Shown one piece after another: positions 9,611-19,847 of a stretch of 64,000 nt of DNA. The stretch is from contig JAHLKI010000019.1 in NCBI GenBank assembly GCA_025602905.1, positions 124,001 through 188,000 of the forward strand, read 5' to 3'. Made by a program: the position numbers and the translations under genes. Below the pieces are notes generated by a model, which saw only the letters and a program-made list of their open reading frames with translations, had not been told where the DNA came from and searched no databases. The first letter of the stretch is position 1. Every line of letters starts with the position of its first letter. Source of the stretch: Phlyctochytrium arcticum. Taxonomy: Eukaryota > Chytridiomycota > Chytridiomycetes > Chytridiales > Chytridiaceae.

Positions 9611-11030
9611 TTTGTATCAATGAGAGTTGTCGTTCTATGCTACAAAGAACAGAAGATAATTGTAACACTCATACGCAAGTTGATGTTGATGTGTTGATGT
9701 TTCTGCCATGTTGCTTTCTTTTGTGAACATGTTAGAGACGAGCGCTTGCCAAGTGGCTTAGCCTGGAATCGCGGAAATTTGAATCTCCAAGCGTTCATAA
9801 GAGCTATGCCCACGGATAGACAGAGACATCTCACATCTACCTATACATACAATACACGTTCACGCTAACGTGGAGCGGGTCGAATCTGTCGTTTGATGGC
9901 AACTGTCGCATCGACCTGCAATTTGTGGACTTCTGAAGATGGATGCTGGCAAGCTAAAAACTAGTAAATATCTAGCTATGAAAAAAGTACCAATGGTCGA
10001 TCTTTATTAGGAACTTGTATGTTTTCATATATAGAATCTTTGATTCTAGCCTTCTAGCCATTCTATCCAGTTTTGAGGGGTTGAAAATAAGAAAGAAACT
10101 TGGAAAAGTTCACTCACAGCTGCTTTCAAAGAAGATACAGAATTTTGACATTGGCCACATCAGAAAAGTGACTAGGTTGGATAGAAGGTTAGAATCCCCA
10201 GTTGCAGCTGAAAGCGGGTCAGAAACAGATGAGTTACTAATAGGATACTGTTGAGTGAATGCTGAAGATGGATGCTGGGAAAGGCTAGAGTCTTGGGCGT
10301 TTGCCAACAGGTCACGTGGATGGGAGCTTTGAGTCTCGAAGACAGTCTCAATTGCAAAGAGGCTACAAAGTAGAGACGACGAGGAAGGCCGGGATGCGTA
10401 CGAGGAATCGACGAAAAGGTACGAGAAAAGGTATCCTATATAGTTAACCTAGGCTGGTGAGACAAGGGATACTTTTTGAGATGTAACTTTTTGGATGCAA
10501 CTTTTTGGATGCAACTTGGAGACGTAACTTAGGTAGCCTCCCGGCCCGTGGACAGAATAGGCCTCCCGGCGTTGCTTTGCGGCGTTGTAGGAGGGTTGCT
10601 TTGGGGCGTCGATTGTAGTAGACGGGTGGTTTACAGTGAGAAGTGGTAGCAAGACTTCAGTTGCTTGTTGACAACGCTCACTTGGTGAAATGTGAGGAGG
10701 GAGTTTATGGATAACAACTTTCAGGTCGAGCAAGCGTAGCTTGCCGATCGAGCGCAAAGCGCTCTCACGTGACTGCAACTATGTGGGGGGTGATGTTGCT
10801 GGGACGGCGGTTGGGAGTGGAGTTGTTATCGATAACAAAAAAGAAACCAAAGGAAGAAACCAAAGGAAGCGAGAAAGAAACCAAAGAAACCAGGTCCAGC
10901 CAACGGGTTGGTTACAGTGATGGATGTCGGGGAAGTGAACGGTTTGAAAACTTAAGCGGTTAACAATTAGAGCGCGGAAATTGGGACGTTTAGTGAGCAT
11001 AAGGGCGCCAGTCATTCCGGACATAGTATG
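9611..11030. other. Low-coding stretch of the accessory island
   Basis: No recognisable gene. A 79-residue plus-strand frame (10015-10254) without motifs is the longest clean one. A short direct repeat (ctgaagatggatgctgg) occurs at about 9933 and 10261. Locally repeated motifs such as aactttttggatgca (10490-10515) and gcctcccggc (10537-10570), and a purine-rich aaaccaaaggaag series (10850-10890), are present. Confidence 0.4.
10725..10765. repeat. Double-hairpin repeat, copy 2
   Basis: Same orientation as the copy at 7211-7251. 40 of 41 bases match; the one change (a to t) lies in the loop of the first hairpin, so both stems are kept. This copy is outside any supported gene. Confidence 0.9.
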
Positions 11031-11031
11031 T

Positions 11032-11260
11032 TGCAAGAATGGGGCACGCGGCATTCTTCACTGATTGAGGGCGAGATGATGCAAGAATGTGGCACGCGGC
11101 ATTCTTCACTGATTGAGGGCGAGATGATGCAAGAATGTAACGAAGGAGGGGCACGCGGCATTCTTCACTGATTGAGGGCGGATTCTTGCAGGAATGTTCC
11201 CACGGTAGATATCGGGCTAGAAATGTACCAAGAATCTGGGCGCACGGCATTCTTCACTAA
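11032..11260. repeat. Tandem array of ~47-bp units
   Basis: Four direct units begin at about 11032, 11079, 11126 and 11188. The first two are nearly identical; the later ones are longer and diverged. Each has a tgcaagaatg motif followed by a gcattcttcact motif, so every unit can form a short aagaatg/cattctt stem. The array leads directly into the large inverted repeat. Confidence 0.9.
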
Positions 11261-11315
11261 TGATACCCCCCCATTCTTGCCAGGAATGTAAGTCCCTAAT
11301 AGGCCAGGAATGCCC

Positions 11316-11380
11316 TGTCACAGTGCGAACCCCCCCAGCCATTCTCTGCGAGAATGGCTGGGGGGGTTCGCACTGTGACA
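11316..11380. repeat. Perfect inverted repeat, 30-bp arms, 5-base loop
   Basis: Left arm 11316-11345 and right arm 11351-11380 are exact reverse complements around ctgcg, including a run of seven C matched to seven G. Outer sequences (gtaagtcc...ccaggaa at about 11288-11310 and ttcctggacttac at about 11396-11408) extend the pairing imperfectly, giving a hairpin of roughly 120 bp. It could be a tiny hairpin-type transposable element, a structured RNA precursor or a fold-back site. Confidence 0.95.
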
Positions 11381-12597
11381 ACTATGATAAGATCGTTCCT
11401 GGACTTACGTATGTCCCGATCCTAGAAAAAGATTGCCTGACGTACGCCGGATGATGTATGACTGGTATTCGTGAGGGTGACTGGTTTAGACCATCCATAT
11501 CGCCGAGTTGGTCTGCTATTTCCCCGAGTCTATATGAATAGACCAGCTCGTCAAGATGGATCGATACAGAGCCATCTGCCGTATCTTCTGCTGATAGCGC
11601 ATAAGCTCTTTTTACAATGTCCTCGAAAATCGTTCTATGCGCGTCACTTCAGCTACCTTCCACAGCATCACAGACGTCCTCTGCAGGGGGGTTTGCTGGC
11701 CTTGTGAGGATTGTCCGAACTTAAGCAAAGGCCATGCGGGGAAGGCTCGGGTGAACGGCTGGAGGCCAATTGGAAAGTCAAAGGTCGTTTCCGGGAGGTG
11801 CAATATGGGTAGCAGAGTGACCAGTGCTGCTAAGGCAAACGTTATCTAGAAGCGTATGTATGAGGCAGAGAGTAGTTCCGCTACATATGTCGTTCATGGC
11901 AAAGTCTTCGGGAAGATCCCTTCAATGAATACCGGCGGCGACTGTATGAAGGATGTCGAAAATGGTATGATATGTAGTGCTTCGGCGATTTTGACTTGGC
12001 CATGTGCGCCTTCCCGTAAACGCAACAAACGCCAAAAGTTGTCCTTGGTTGAGGCGATGGAGCTAGACCGCGATCGTTGAGGTGTAGAGCAGATAGACAT
12101 GATGTCTTTATTCTAGGTCTGAGATGGATGACCTCGATCTCAGGTGTCCAGACCGTCCCAGCTCGCGCCTTTCTTTGGACTCGTAGCCTTTGCAACTTCA
12201 AGATCATTTTGGTCGCGGTACCGCATCCAGACATGTCTCGCCTTTCCCGTGGTGGAGGCTTGCGCTTTTAAGCCACTTTCAAGCTTCCAGTCCGGTTTCG
12301 AAAGTTCTAAATTTCAGCCAATCATCACGCGATTGGCTCCGAAATTCAGCCGAATATCGCGATGATCGTATGACTCCAATATTTGCCCAATTTTTTGGGA
12401 GTTTGGACCGCAAGCTTTTGGGCAAGTTCCAACCTTTGGGTCGCTGTGAAATGCACGTGGAGTCACCGGCAATGGGACTGGAAGGACTTTCAGGCTCATG
12501 ATACGACGGGCTGCGGGATACTCTATGGGCGAGAAAGTTCAAACGGGTTAGGACGTACCGATTTACATGGAGCAGGCAGGACTTACCTAGCCGAAAG
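11381..12597. other. Stretch with only weak coding signal
   Basis: Minus-strand blocks 12100-11894 (starts MSICSTPQRSRSSSIASTKD) and about 11849-11612 (begins with a hydrophobic run ITFALAALVTLLPIL after a cttctag acceptor-like site) might be two exons of a small unknown gene. Nothing ties them to a family. A small inverted repeat (agccaatc/gattggct) lies near 12315-12340. Confidence 0.3.
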
Positions 12598-14105
12598 ATG
12601 CTTGTCGTCGCTGGGGTGGACGAGCTCCCTCCAATCGTATCGTTGGTACTCATCTTAATAGCCAATTTCCTCTTCAATGTCTCATTCTACATCATCATTC
12701 CCACCGTCACCGTCTGTAAGTACACGCTACGATCAAAGTCATCAACATCCCTCTCATGCCTTTATCCAGACTCCGAATCTCTCGGTGCTGGTGCTCTCTT
12801 CTCCGGTCTCGCCATTGGTGCCGTGACCCTCACATCAGCAGTCTCGCTCATACCGCTCACCCGTATTCCGGCCTTGCGGGACTTTTATATACCCACATTG
12901 AACTTGGCTTGCATCTCACTCATCATTGGACACCTTCTCTATGCTGTGGCCGACAGGGCCGGATTTCTATGGCTCATATTTATTGGCCGAGCTGTCAATG
13001 GTTTAGGCTTTACGGGATGGCTTTTCGTCAAACGCTATTGTACTGATCCCCGAATTGTGGGTCTGCGACGTCGCACCATGTGCAGTGCACTGCTAGTCAC
13101 GGCGCAGACGCTTGGCATGGTTGTTGGGCCTTTGGTGGGGGGTTGGCTGGCGCGTGCTGTTGGAGAGGGCAACAAGTGGTGGAATCAAAACACAGTGCCC
13201 GGGTGGATCATGGCTGCTGTTTGGACAACGTATTGGATCGCCGTAAAGCTGTGGTTCATTGAGGTTGCTCCTAATCCAACGTCTGTCACCGAGATGCGCA
13301 TTGATAGCATGCATGGCGTGACCGATCCTGCATCTTCTGCGGAAAGCAATGTGTCAACGGTAGGAATTACCTGTCTTTCCTGAAATTAAGGTTGGAAGAC
13401 TAACACTATGTTCAGGAGTCTCGCACAGAAACAATCACGATACATCATGAGGGCGAACGATACGAATCCGGAAAGGCCCCAATTGCTGATATCGGAAAGG
13501 CCCCTAGCAAGGCCAACCTATTTACCGCCTTCATCATGTCGTATTTAGCGTACGCCGTCTTTTTTGAGCTCGGTGCCTGGGAGGCTTACATTCCCATATA
13601 CGGCAAGCGTGTGTTTGAGTGGTCCCATTACGATGCTGGCACGTTCATCGGTGTATTGGGGTTGGGATCCTTTGTTCTCATGCTACCACTGGTTTTTTGC
13701 GCTCGACGACTGCAGGATCGGGTGGTGGTCGTTTCGGGCTTTGGCATTGCTGCGGTCGGAGTGGCCATTCACCTGGCCGTTATATTGCGAGAAGGACTAA
13801 CGCCGAGTAAACAAACCCTCCCGGCCTTTGCTGTGGCATGGTTCCTCGTGTGTTGGGGCTTCAATGCCGCATCAACAATCACTTTGTCGCTCATGTCGAA
13901 AACTTTACCTGCCCGATTAGCCGATCAGGGGGCACTGGCAGTGCAACTGTCAAATTACATGGGTCGACTGACTGGCGCACTTTGGGGTACTGCTGCAGGA
14001 AACATTGGGGATGTGGCAGTTGTTGGTTGGGAGCTTACGGTAGTTTTACTGGGGGTTGTTTTCATTTTGGGAGGATGGCGACAGCTACGCGCAGTCAATG
14101 GTTAG
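12598..14105 (+). CDS. Major facilitator superfamily transporter (MFSD8/SPX-MFS-like)
   Basis: Three exons, 12598-12715, 12770-13359 and 13416-14105, joined in frame, give about 465 residues. Intron 1 (54 nt) removes a piece that would disrupt the conserved TM1-TM2 loop; after splicing it reads YSESLGAGALFSGL, the usual MFS signature zone. Twelve-helix organisation is suggested: about six hydrophobic spans in the first two exons, a polar central loop (residues ~215-265), then the remaining spans in exon 3 (from FIMSYLAYAVFFELGAWEAY). The first-half architecture resembles CLN7/MFSD8 and SPX-linked MFS proteins, which act in vacuolar/lysosomal membranes; the substrate cannot be told. Gene E follows tail-to-tail 54 bp downstream. 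Confidence 0.85.
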
Positions 14106-14159
14106 CAAAGTTTCGGACTCCTTGCATGAACACTTTATGTATATTAGCACACTTTATAT

Positions 14160-15219
14160 TTATTTTCGCGAAGACTTAAGTCGTTTGCTTTGCCGTCGGG
14201 CTGTCTGACTTGTATCATCATCTTCTGATGTCTTTGCGCTGTCTGTACCATTCTCAGTAGTAGGTCGCTTTCCCGGAGCAGCAATTGTTTTCTGATCATT
14301 GACACCTTCGCTATCGCTATACTTCGTAGCACCCTTGGGAGTGGACTCGTTTTCTACGATATTCCAGGCCCAAACGGCGCGCTCACACATGCCCGGGGTC
14401 CACTCTTTTGCCCCAGAACCGTCGTTCAATTCCTCAGCCTCAATGATCAAACCATCCAGCATCTTCTTATACGCCGAAATAGTGTACTGAAGTTTGCCTG
14501 TCGTGAAAGTTGCCAGCACCTCATCCGACATAAATGGCACACTATCATTGTACACTTTGAGAATAGCTACGTAGATTATCAGTTTCTTAGACGTTCCGGG
14601 CCCTGAGAGACTTACCACTGGCCGTGGCAGGACCGCATCCTTTTAATTCGACGCAAATCTTTATTGCTTTCAAGATGGGTTCCGCGGCCAAGATTTGGCC
14701 GTTCTTTTCTACATTTTTGAGCACGGCATATGCAGCAGAAGTAACTTTTTGCACGAGTGTAGCAGGGTTGGATGTGATTTGGGACATCAGAGTTGGCCGA
14801 AACTTTCCTCTCTGGTATCCCATAGTAAGTTCACACTTCGGACAACGATAGGTTTTAAAAAAAACCTTACACTGAGCTTCCATTCCATCAAATCTTTCTA
14901 AGATGGTCCTTCTCAGCCTTCTCAAGCTAACTGTTTAAATGATTGTGTAATAACACACCAGTTCAGTTGCGTCCATGTGGCCTCGGTCTCGAACGGTTTC
15001 CCGCATGGTTCCCCAGAGCACATCATCCAGTTTACGGAGGCGGTCGCCTCGACTAGAGTCGGCGGCGCGAGAACAGAGAGTTGTGAGGGCGGAGTTGTAT
15101 TTATTCAGGGCTGAAGGCCAGTCTGGGGGCGTTGTAAAAGTAGGTTTCGGATGCATTGTCAAAGTCGCTGTTGTTTTTGAATTCGAAATGCGCGATCTGA
15201 TGCGCGATGGTCCGTCCAC
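14160..15219 (-). CDS. Uncharacterised fungal protein with HhH-like motif
   Basis: A spliced minus-strand gene. Exon 1 (from 15219; a second possible start at MHPKPTF, 15156) is followed by an intron around 14960-14860 with uncertain ends. The next exon includes GKFRPTLMSQI and the helix-hairpin-helix-like LKGCGPATAS. It is joined over a 48-nt intron (gtaagtc...ctacgtag) to AILKVYNDSVPFMSDEV. The C-terminus is Ser/Lys/Arg-rich (RRQSKRLKSSRK). The layout matches a widespread fungal family with a GPATAS motif reminiscent of HhH-GPD DNA glycosylases but without a known catalytic site; function unknown. Exon 1 has a diverged duplicate at 43.6 kb. Confidence 0.7.
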
Positions 15220-15614
15220 CCCCCCTCCACAGGATCCTCCCTGGGGTCCTCCAGATCCTTTAGGTGACGCCGCCGAGAGATCATGAGTGACGGGCAGGAT
15301 GACAGGCGGCTCCGAGGCGGCTTGTGTTCGCCCGTCGTACTTCCTGGTCTCGCTGTCTGCGCTGTCTCCAGTGTCTATGTAGTAGTGTCTAGTCTTTCCT
15401 TTGCTCCAGTATGTATAGCGGGTGTATAAGTAGTTTCCCTCTGTCTCTTACCTTAATCATACTCTTTGCATCAGCACTTCTACTTCATCTGTTTTGGATG
15501 CTCCTCAAAAATCACCATCTAGTATACAGGTAAAAGCAAGCTGACATCGTCTGGCGTCTTCATTGGTGTTCCCAACTTGTAAACTTCTATTCTTATAGGT
15601 AGCCAATTCCAAGC
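15220..15614. other. Divergent intergenic region
   Basis: It separates the HhH-like gene (minus) from the nucleotidyltransferase gene (plus) and so presumably holds both promoters. The sequence around 15411-15430 (gtatagcgggtgtataagta) is TATA-like. No other feature was seen. Confidence 0.4.
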
Positions 15615-16562
15615 ATGTCCGGCAATGCCATCCGTAGAAATCTGCCCAACCTGCGTGCCATCAAGGCAGTTGACGTGCGAGTAAAAAATTCCTGGAATAA
15701 TTCTCAAAGGGCAGCTGCTCTTCGGTCCGTCTGCATCACCGCCTCGATGATTCTACGCCTACGCGGCCGCCCCCTTCTGCCCAAAAGCCCGCTTCCCGCC
15801 ATTGGCCAACGCATCTCTTCAACTACTTTCCCACGTTTTCCGGCCAACTCCATTAAAAAACATAACGAGTCCTTCTCACATATCCCCGATGCCGTCTCGT
15901 CCGCATCCTTTGATTCCGCAACCGTTGATGGCGTGCCCGTGATATCCGACGTTGTGTCCCTTGCTACAAAGGTGGGAAAGGCTCTTGATAACGCGGGTTT
16001 CCGATATGCAGTTGGAGGAGCTTTGGCAAGCGGGTGGTGGAGCACCCCTCGAGGGACGCACGACGTCGATATGAATGTATTTATCGCGGCGCGCGATGAT
16101 ATCGCAAAGGTGCTGTTGACCTTGGACGCAAATGTTGGTGTAGAAGGAGACGATATCAACCGCTGATCGGATGGGGAATTGGATGTACCTCAAATATGTG
16201 AGATGGGCAAGGTAAAAGGCTATGTCGTTCTACGTAAGCAGTCTAGCGGGACCATGCTCCAACTCTTTTTCAATGATAATCCCGTTGCCATGTGGGCTGA
16301 AAGTGAGCGCGTTCCTCTTGAACTCAACGGCGAGAGGGTCTACTTCTTGTCTGCAGAAGCGATCACACTATTCAAGATCACCTTCAACAGACCGCAAGAT
16401 TGGGTGGACATTGACACCATGATCCGGTACTGCGGGAACCTTGACACAGCGCAAATTGACGACGGCATTAAGGGACTATTCGGAAATGTCTATGAGCAGG
16501 AGGAGATAAAGGAGAGGATGCGGCGCTGGAAGCAGGCCTTGTCAGCTGCGAAGCGTGATTGA
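15615..16562 (+). pseudogene. Nucleotidyltransferase-fold protein interrupted by an in-frame TGA
   Basis: One frame runs from 15615 to 16562 but is cut by TGA at 16164-16166. Before the stop: a basic N-terminus with the look of a mitochondrial presequence (MILRLRGRPLLPK), then the NTase core FRYAVGGALASGWW...THDVDMNVF, matching the GG(x)9-13 D-x-D pattern. After it: a C-terminal part containing RVYFLSAEAITLFKITFNRP followed by QDWVDI, which I recognise from bacterial DUF6036-type nucleotidyltransferases. The third metal Asp expected there (vDlF) looks replaced by Gln in MLQLFFND. An alternative is an in-frame intron of about 69 nt (gttggt...tgtgag), but its donor is poor. So this is a nonsense-mutated gene, a readthrough case or an unusual intron. 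The bacterial-type family suggests horizontal transfer (inference). Confidence 0.6.
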
Positions 16563-17324
16563 CAGGTATGGAAACTTAGCAATGAATGCCACCACACTTC
16601 TCTCACCACTTCCTGGTTGCAGTACATTTTCCCCAGTGATTTTCCGGATCAGCGGATGTCTTGCTAAGTTAAAGCCCGTTGTTAATATTCTTGTATCCAT
16701 GATTGATGGTGACGTATTGTCAAGTGAGATGAGGTTCAGCACACTCCAATTGGGGGTTACAAAGTCACCCGGACCGACCTATTGAAACTTGCACTTTTTG
16801 GGATGCGTGCCCAACATTGTAACCCCCTAGTGGTTTTCTATGATACAGCTTTCATCTTTGTTATACATCGGTCTTTAATACAGAGTCATCAACTTCCTCC
16901 CCAATTAGCAACTCGTCTTCGATTGAAGTTCTTACGTGCTTCTCTATCGCCTCTAGTGGTGAAAATCCGCGCTGCACAGAGACATGGACGCACTGTGGCG
17001 CGAACGTGTCAGCCTCTCGCGGCACTATCCAGGCATGTCCTCGTACAACAGACCTTCAGGCGAAATTGATACGGGCATTAAATTTCGTGGGCAGCATTGG
17101 GGAATGCGTACTGGAAAATGCTGTGTCCCTTTTGAAAGTATCTTGCATCATCAATCATCGTGATTTTCGTCTGTTCGCTATTGAACAAGTCAAATGACAG
17201 ATACGTGTTATGTTACAGATGTTCCCGACTAGCCTGGTGCTTGACTATAAAGCTAACTACATAGCTACAAAATAAGAAATGATGACGGGTTGCCTACGCC
17301 CGACTGAAGCCAGTACCCCTCTGT
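16563..17324. other. Intergenic stretch with a possible decayed exon
   Basis: A minus-strand block at about 17040-16858 reads RGHAWIVPREADTFAPQCVH and ends in an acidic tail and stop. It looks exon-like but has no supported upstream part. Nothing else was recognised. Confidence 0.3.
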
Positions 17325-18240
17325 TCAACGCCGCATACGATGAACTCCCTTCAGGTCATCCAGGCCCTCCATTTTCAATCCCAAGTCGTTGATGATCCCA
17401 TCATTTAAACGGTATGCCCATCCGTAAATTGCAAGGGTTTGCCCGCGAGCCCAGGCATTCTGCACAATGGTGGAATGCGCTACACCCTCCACCGAGCGAG
17501 TCACATTGAGCTCGACCATTCGATCGAGCTTCTCAGATTCAGGTAGCCCTTCCAAAGACGCTTCGTGCTGACTGTAGAGATCTTTGATTGACTTGATCCA
17601 GTGATCGACCAATCCAAACTGTTTGTTGGTCAAGGCTGCAGCCACACCTCCGCACCCGTAATGTCCGCACCTACATAAGAGTCAGTGGACAAGTTTGTAC
17701 TTTTCAGCCCGCCATGTACTTTACACAATGACGTGTTTGACTTTGAGAACATCCACTGCGAATTGCAAAACACTATGTGCGTTCAAGTCGGCGGAATGAA
17801 CAATATTGGCAATGTTGCGATGGACAAAGACTTCGCCAGGGAGAAGCTCCATGAGTTGATTGGCAGGCACACGACTGTCTGAGCACCCAATCCAGAGGAT
17901 TTCCGGGCTTTGTTGATCTGCCAAAGCAGTGAAAAAGTCGGGTCGCTCCGCTACCATTTTTGCTGCCCCTAACGTTATGCTGTTAGACCGAGCCGGGAAG
18001 CAAAAATGTCGGCATCAGAGGAAACATACATTCTTTGTTGTTTTGCAGAAGCTTTTCAATCTTGATCGGGCGGGTTTCTGGCACTGTTGAGGTTGTTGCT
18101 GGAGGACGGCGATCCCCGTCGGTTGTAGATTGACAGAATCGGGAAAGAGGACGGACAATGGACGGGAGGGTGATGGTGGAAGAGTGTAAGCGTGCGGGAA
18201 GACTCCCCCATATTCGCTTTCCTATTATAGAGGGGAACAT
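17325..18240 (-). CDS. Beta-carbonic anhydrase, likely mitochondrial
   Basis: Three exons on the minus strand, 18240-18030, 17968-17725 and 17670-17325, give 266 residues. The enzyme interconverts CO2 and bicarbonate. The zinc site of beta-class enzymes is clear: Cys and the Asp/Arg dyad in [10 protein letters not shown], and His/Cys in HYGCGG. The family-typical [20 protein letters not shown] precedes the first motif. The first ~60 residues are rich in Arg/Ser/Thr with almost no acidic residues, as in a mitochondrial targeting peptide. The last exon has the usual [18 protein letters not shown] and ends GVHRMRR. The intron-2 donor was chosen as gtaaag because it alone keeps CGHYGCGG in frame. 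Confidence 0.95.
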
Positions 18241-18406
18241 TGTAGTGGTGGTGAAGGATTACTGGGATTACTTCTTGTTGTTGGTGCCGTTTTCGCCCTG
18301 AGGAAATTTTGGTCTGACATAATCGGGGGCGCGCCACAACTTATCGAACCTCCGACGATGGATGCTCACTTAGTGGACGCCAACCCCGCTCAACATACGA
18401 GGGATA

Positions 18407-19358
18407 TTGGAGACTTTCAACGGGATGCATGCACTTACTGATACTAGAGAGAGAGATCCCTTTCTCCCCACGGCCCTCCCAAATCCATATCTGGATCACG
18501 CCGTTTTCCATCCAGGGATCGCCAAAGAACGAAAGCATGCATTATCATCGCTGATGGTACTCAACATCTTCTCGGCCCTTTCAGCAGCGCTACTAGTCAC
18601 TCCCATCGTCACGGTGATTGATCGTTCCATATTCATTCATGCCCGCCCCGACGCGCAACATACGAGTTTGATAAGAATCATTTTGAATGGGTTCTCGGCA
18701 ATGTTTGCTCGGCCCAAAGCATTTGTGCGGGATCCAGCGTTTAGGTGGGTATTGGCGCTCTATGTAGGTACCTATTCTGTCGCAAACGCTGTTGAGGAAC
18801 TTGGGAATCAGGGAGCGTATGATCCAGCCTTGCCCACTTTTCTAGCAGCCAGCGCAACAAACGTCACATTGGTGCGTTCGGTTGTATTTTCTCCCCGGTG
18901 GTGGTTGCTGACTTAAGAAACGCTTGCCTTTTGTGTAGAATGTGCTGAAGGATCGATACCTTACCCGTGCTCTAGGATCCCTACCGTGTCACAATATCTC
19001 CCCCGCAACCTATTCACTTTACGCCGGACGCGACATGCTCACTGTATTTGCATCCTTTACACTCCCACCTCTGCTAGTTCCAACGCTGACTGAGAAACTT
19101 TCATTGGGACCCAAGGAAGCTGCATTGTACGCTCAGTTCCTAGCTCCAGTGGGCATCCAGACTCTCTCGGCTCCGTTGCATTTGCTTGGAATGGACATCT
19201 ATAACCGGCGCGGGGCTAGTTTTGGTCAGCGATGGAAGTTTCTTTGTCAGAATTATTGGAGTACCACCGGGTTTCGAATGGCCCGGAAAATCCCTGCCTT
19301 TGGACTGGGTGGGGTCACCAACTCCTGGCTTAGAGAGACGGGAAGGCGTGCACTGTAA
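18407..19358 (+). CDS. C365.16-like conserved fungal protein
   Basis: Two exons, 18407-18871 and 18939-19358, joined in phase across a 67-nt intron (TTG|gtgcgt...gtgtag), give 294 residues. The sequence NPYLDHAVFHPGI near residue 27 and, in exon 2, YAGRDMLTVFASFTLPPLL, LHLLGMDIYNR and RKIPAFGLGGVTNSWLRE are hallmarks of a conserved fungal 'sequence orphan' family (S. pombe C365.16-like). Several moderately hydrophobic segments and the carrier-like RxxxAFGxGG pattern suggest an organellar membrane protein, possibly mitochondrial; no biochemical role is known to me. Its start lies 166 bp from the start of the carbonic anhydrase gene on the other strand, so they may share a promoter. Confidence 0.8.
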
Positions 19359-19847
19359 CTTTGTAGTCAGCCAATTTTGGCTATTGCCTCTATTGCCTCC
19401 CAATATATAGCTTTTGTAGTATAGAAGACTAGCCTTTCCATTTGAATTGCTTTTGAATTTTAACATTCCCTCTCGGCCTTGGCCTTTGCCATATTGACGA
19501 TACGCATGTACCCTCAGTACTTTCAATATACCTAAGCGCACGTAAGAAAATGTCGTGTATGCGCTTGGTATGCCGCCACTCCATCGCATCATTTCTCTAG
19601 AAAGTCATCGTAGCTTTCGCAAATGTCTGTATCGATATCAATGTTGTACGTTGACCATCCGTTTTTCCCACGCAAGCTCCTGCACCCACGAGATTGAAAG
19701 TTCGAAGAAAATATTACCACATTCACCACAATGCATACAGTGAGAAGTACTTCCAGTGGCTCTTCTTTCTAGTCTTCATTCTTAGCCAAGTTATTGCACC
19801 TTTTATCACGCGGCCGCTGCCTTGGCCAGCTTGGCCCTGCATGCTTC
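19359..19847. other. Intergenic stretch
   Basis: No gene seen. AT-rich 3' flank of the C365.16-like gene and presumed promoter of the F-box gene. Confidence 0.5.

Noticed and set aside
9734..9796. tRNA-like stretch with ccaagtggctta and tttgaatct, and complementary ends
   Set aside because: It is only about 60 nt, has no anticodon arm, and its A- and B-box matches are poor. At best a tRNA fossil.
15615..17040. TGA reassigned as Trp (suggested by the in-frame TGA in the nucleotidyltransferase and another near 17050)
   Set aside because: Epsilon-tubulin and carbonic anhydrase end with TGA at the expected place, so TGA is a stop codon here.
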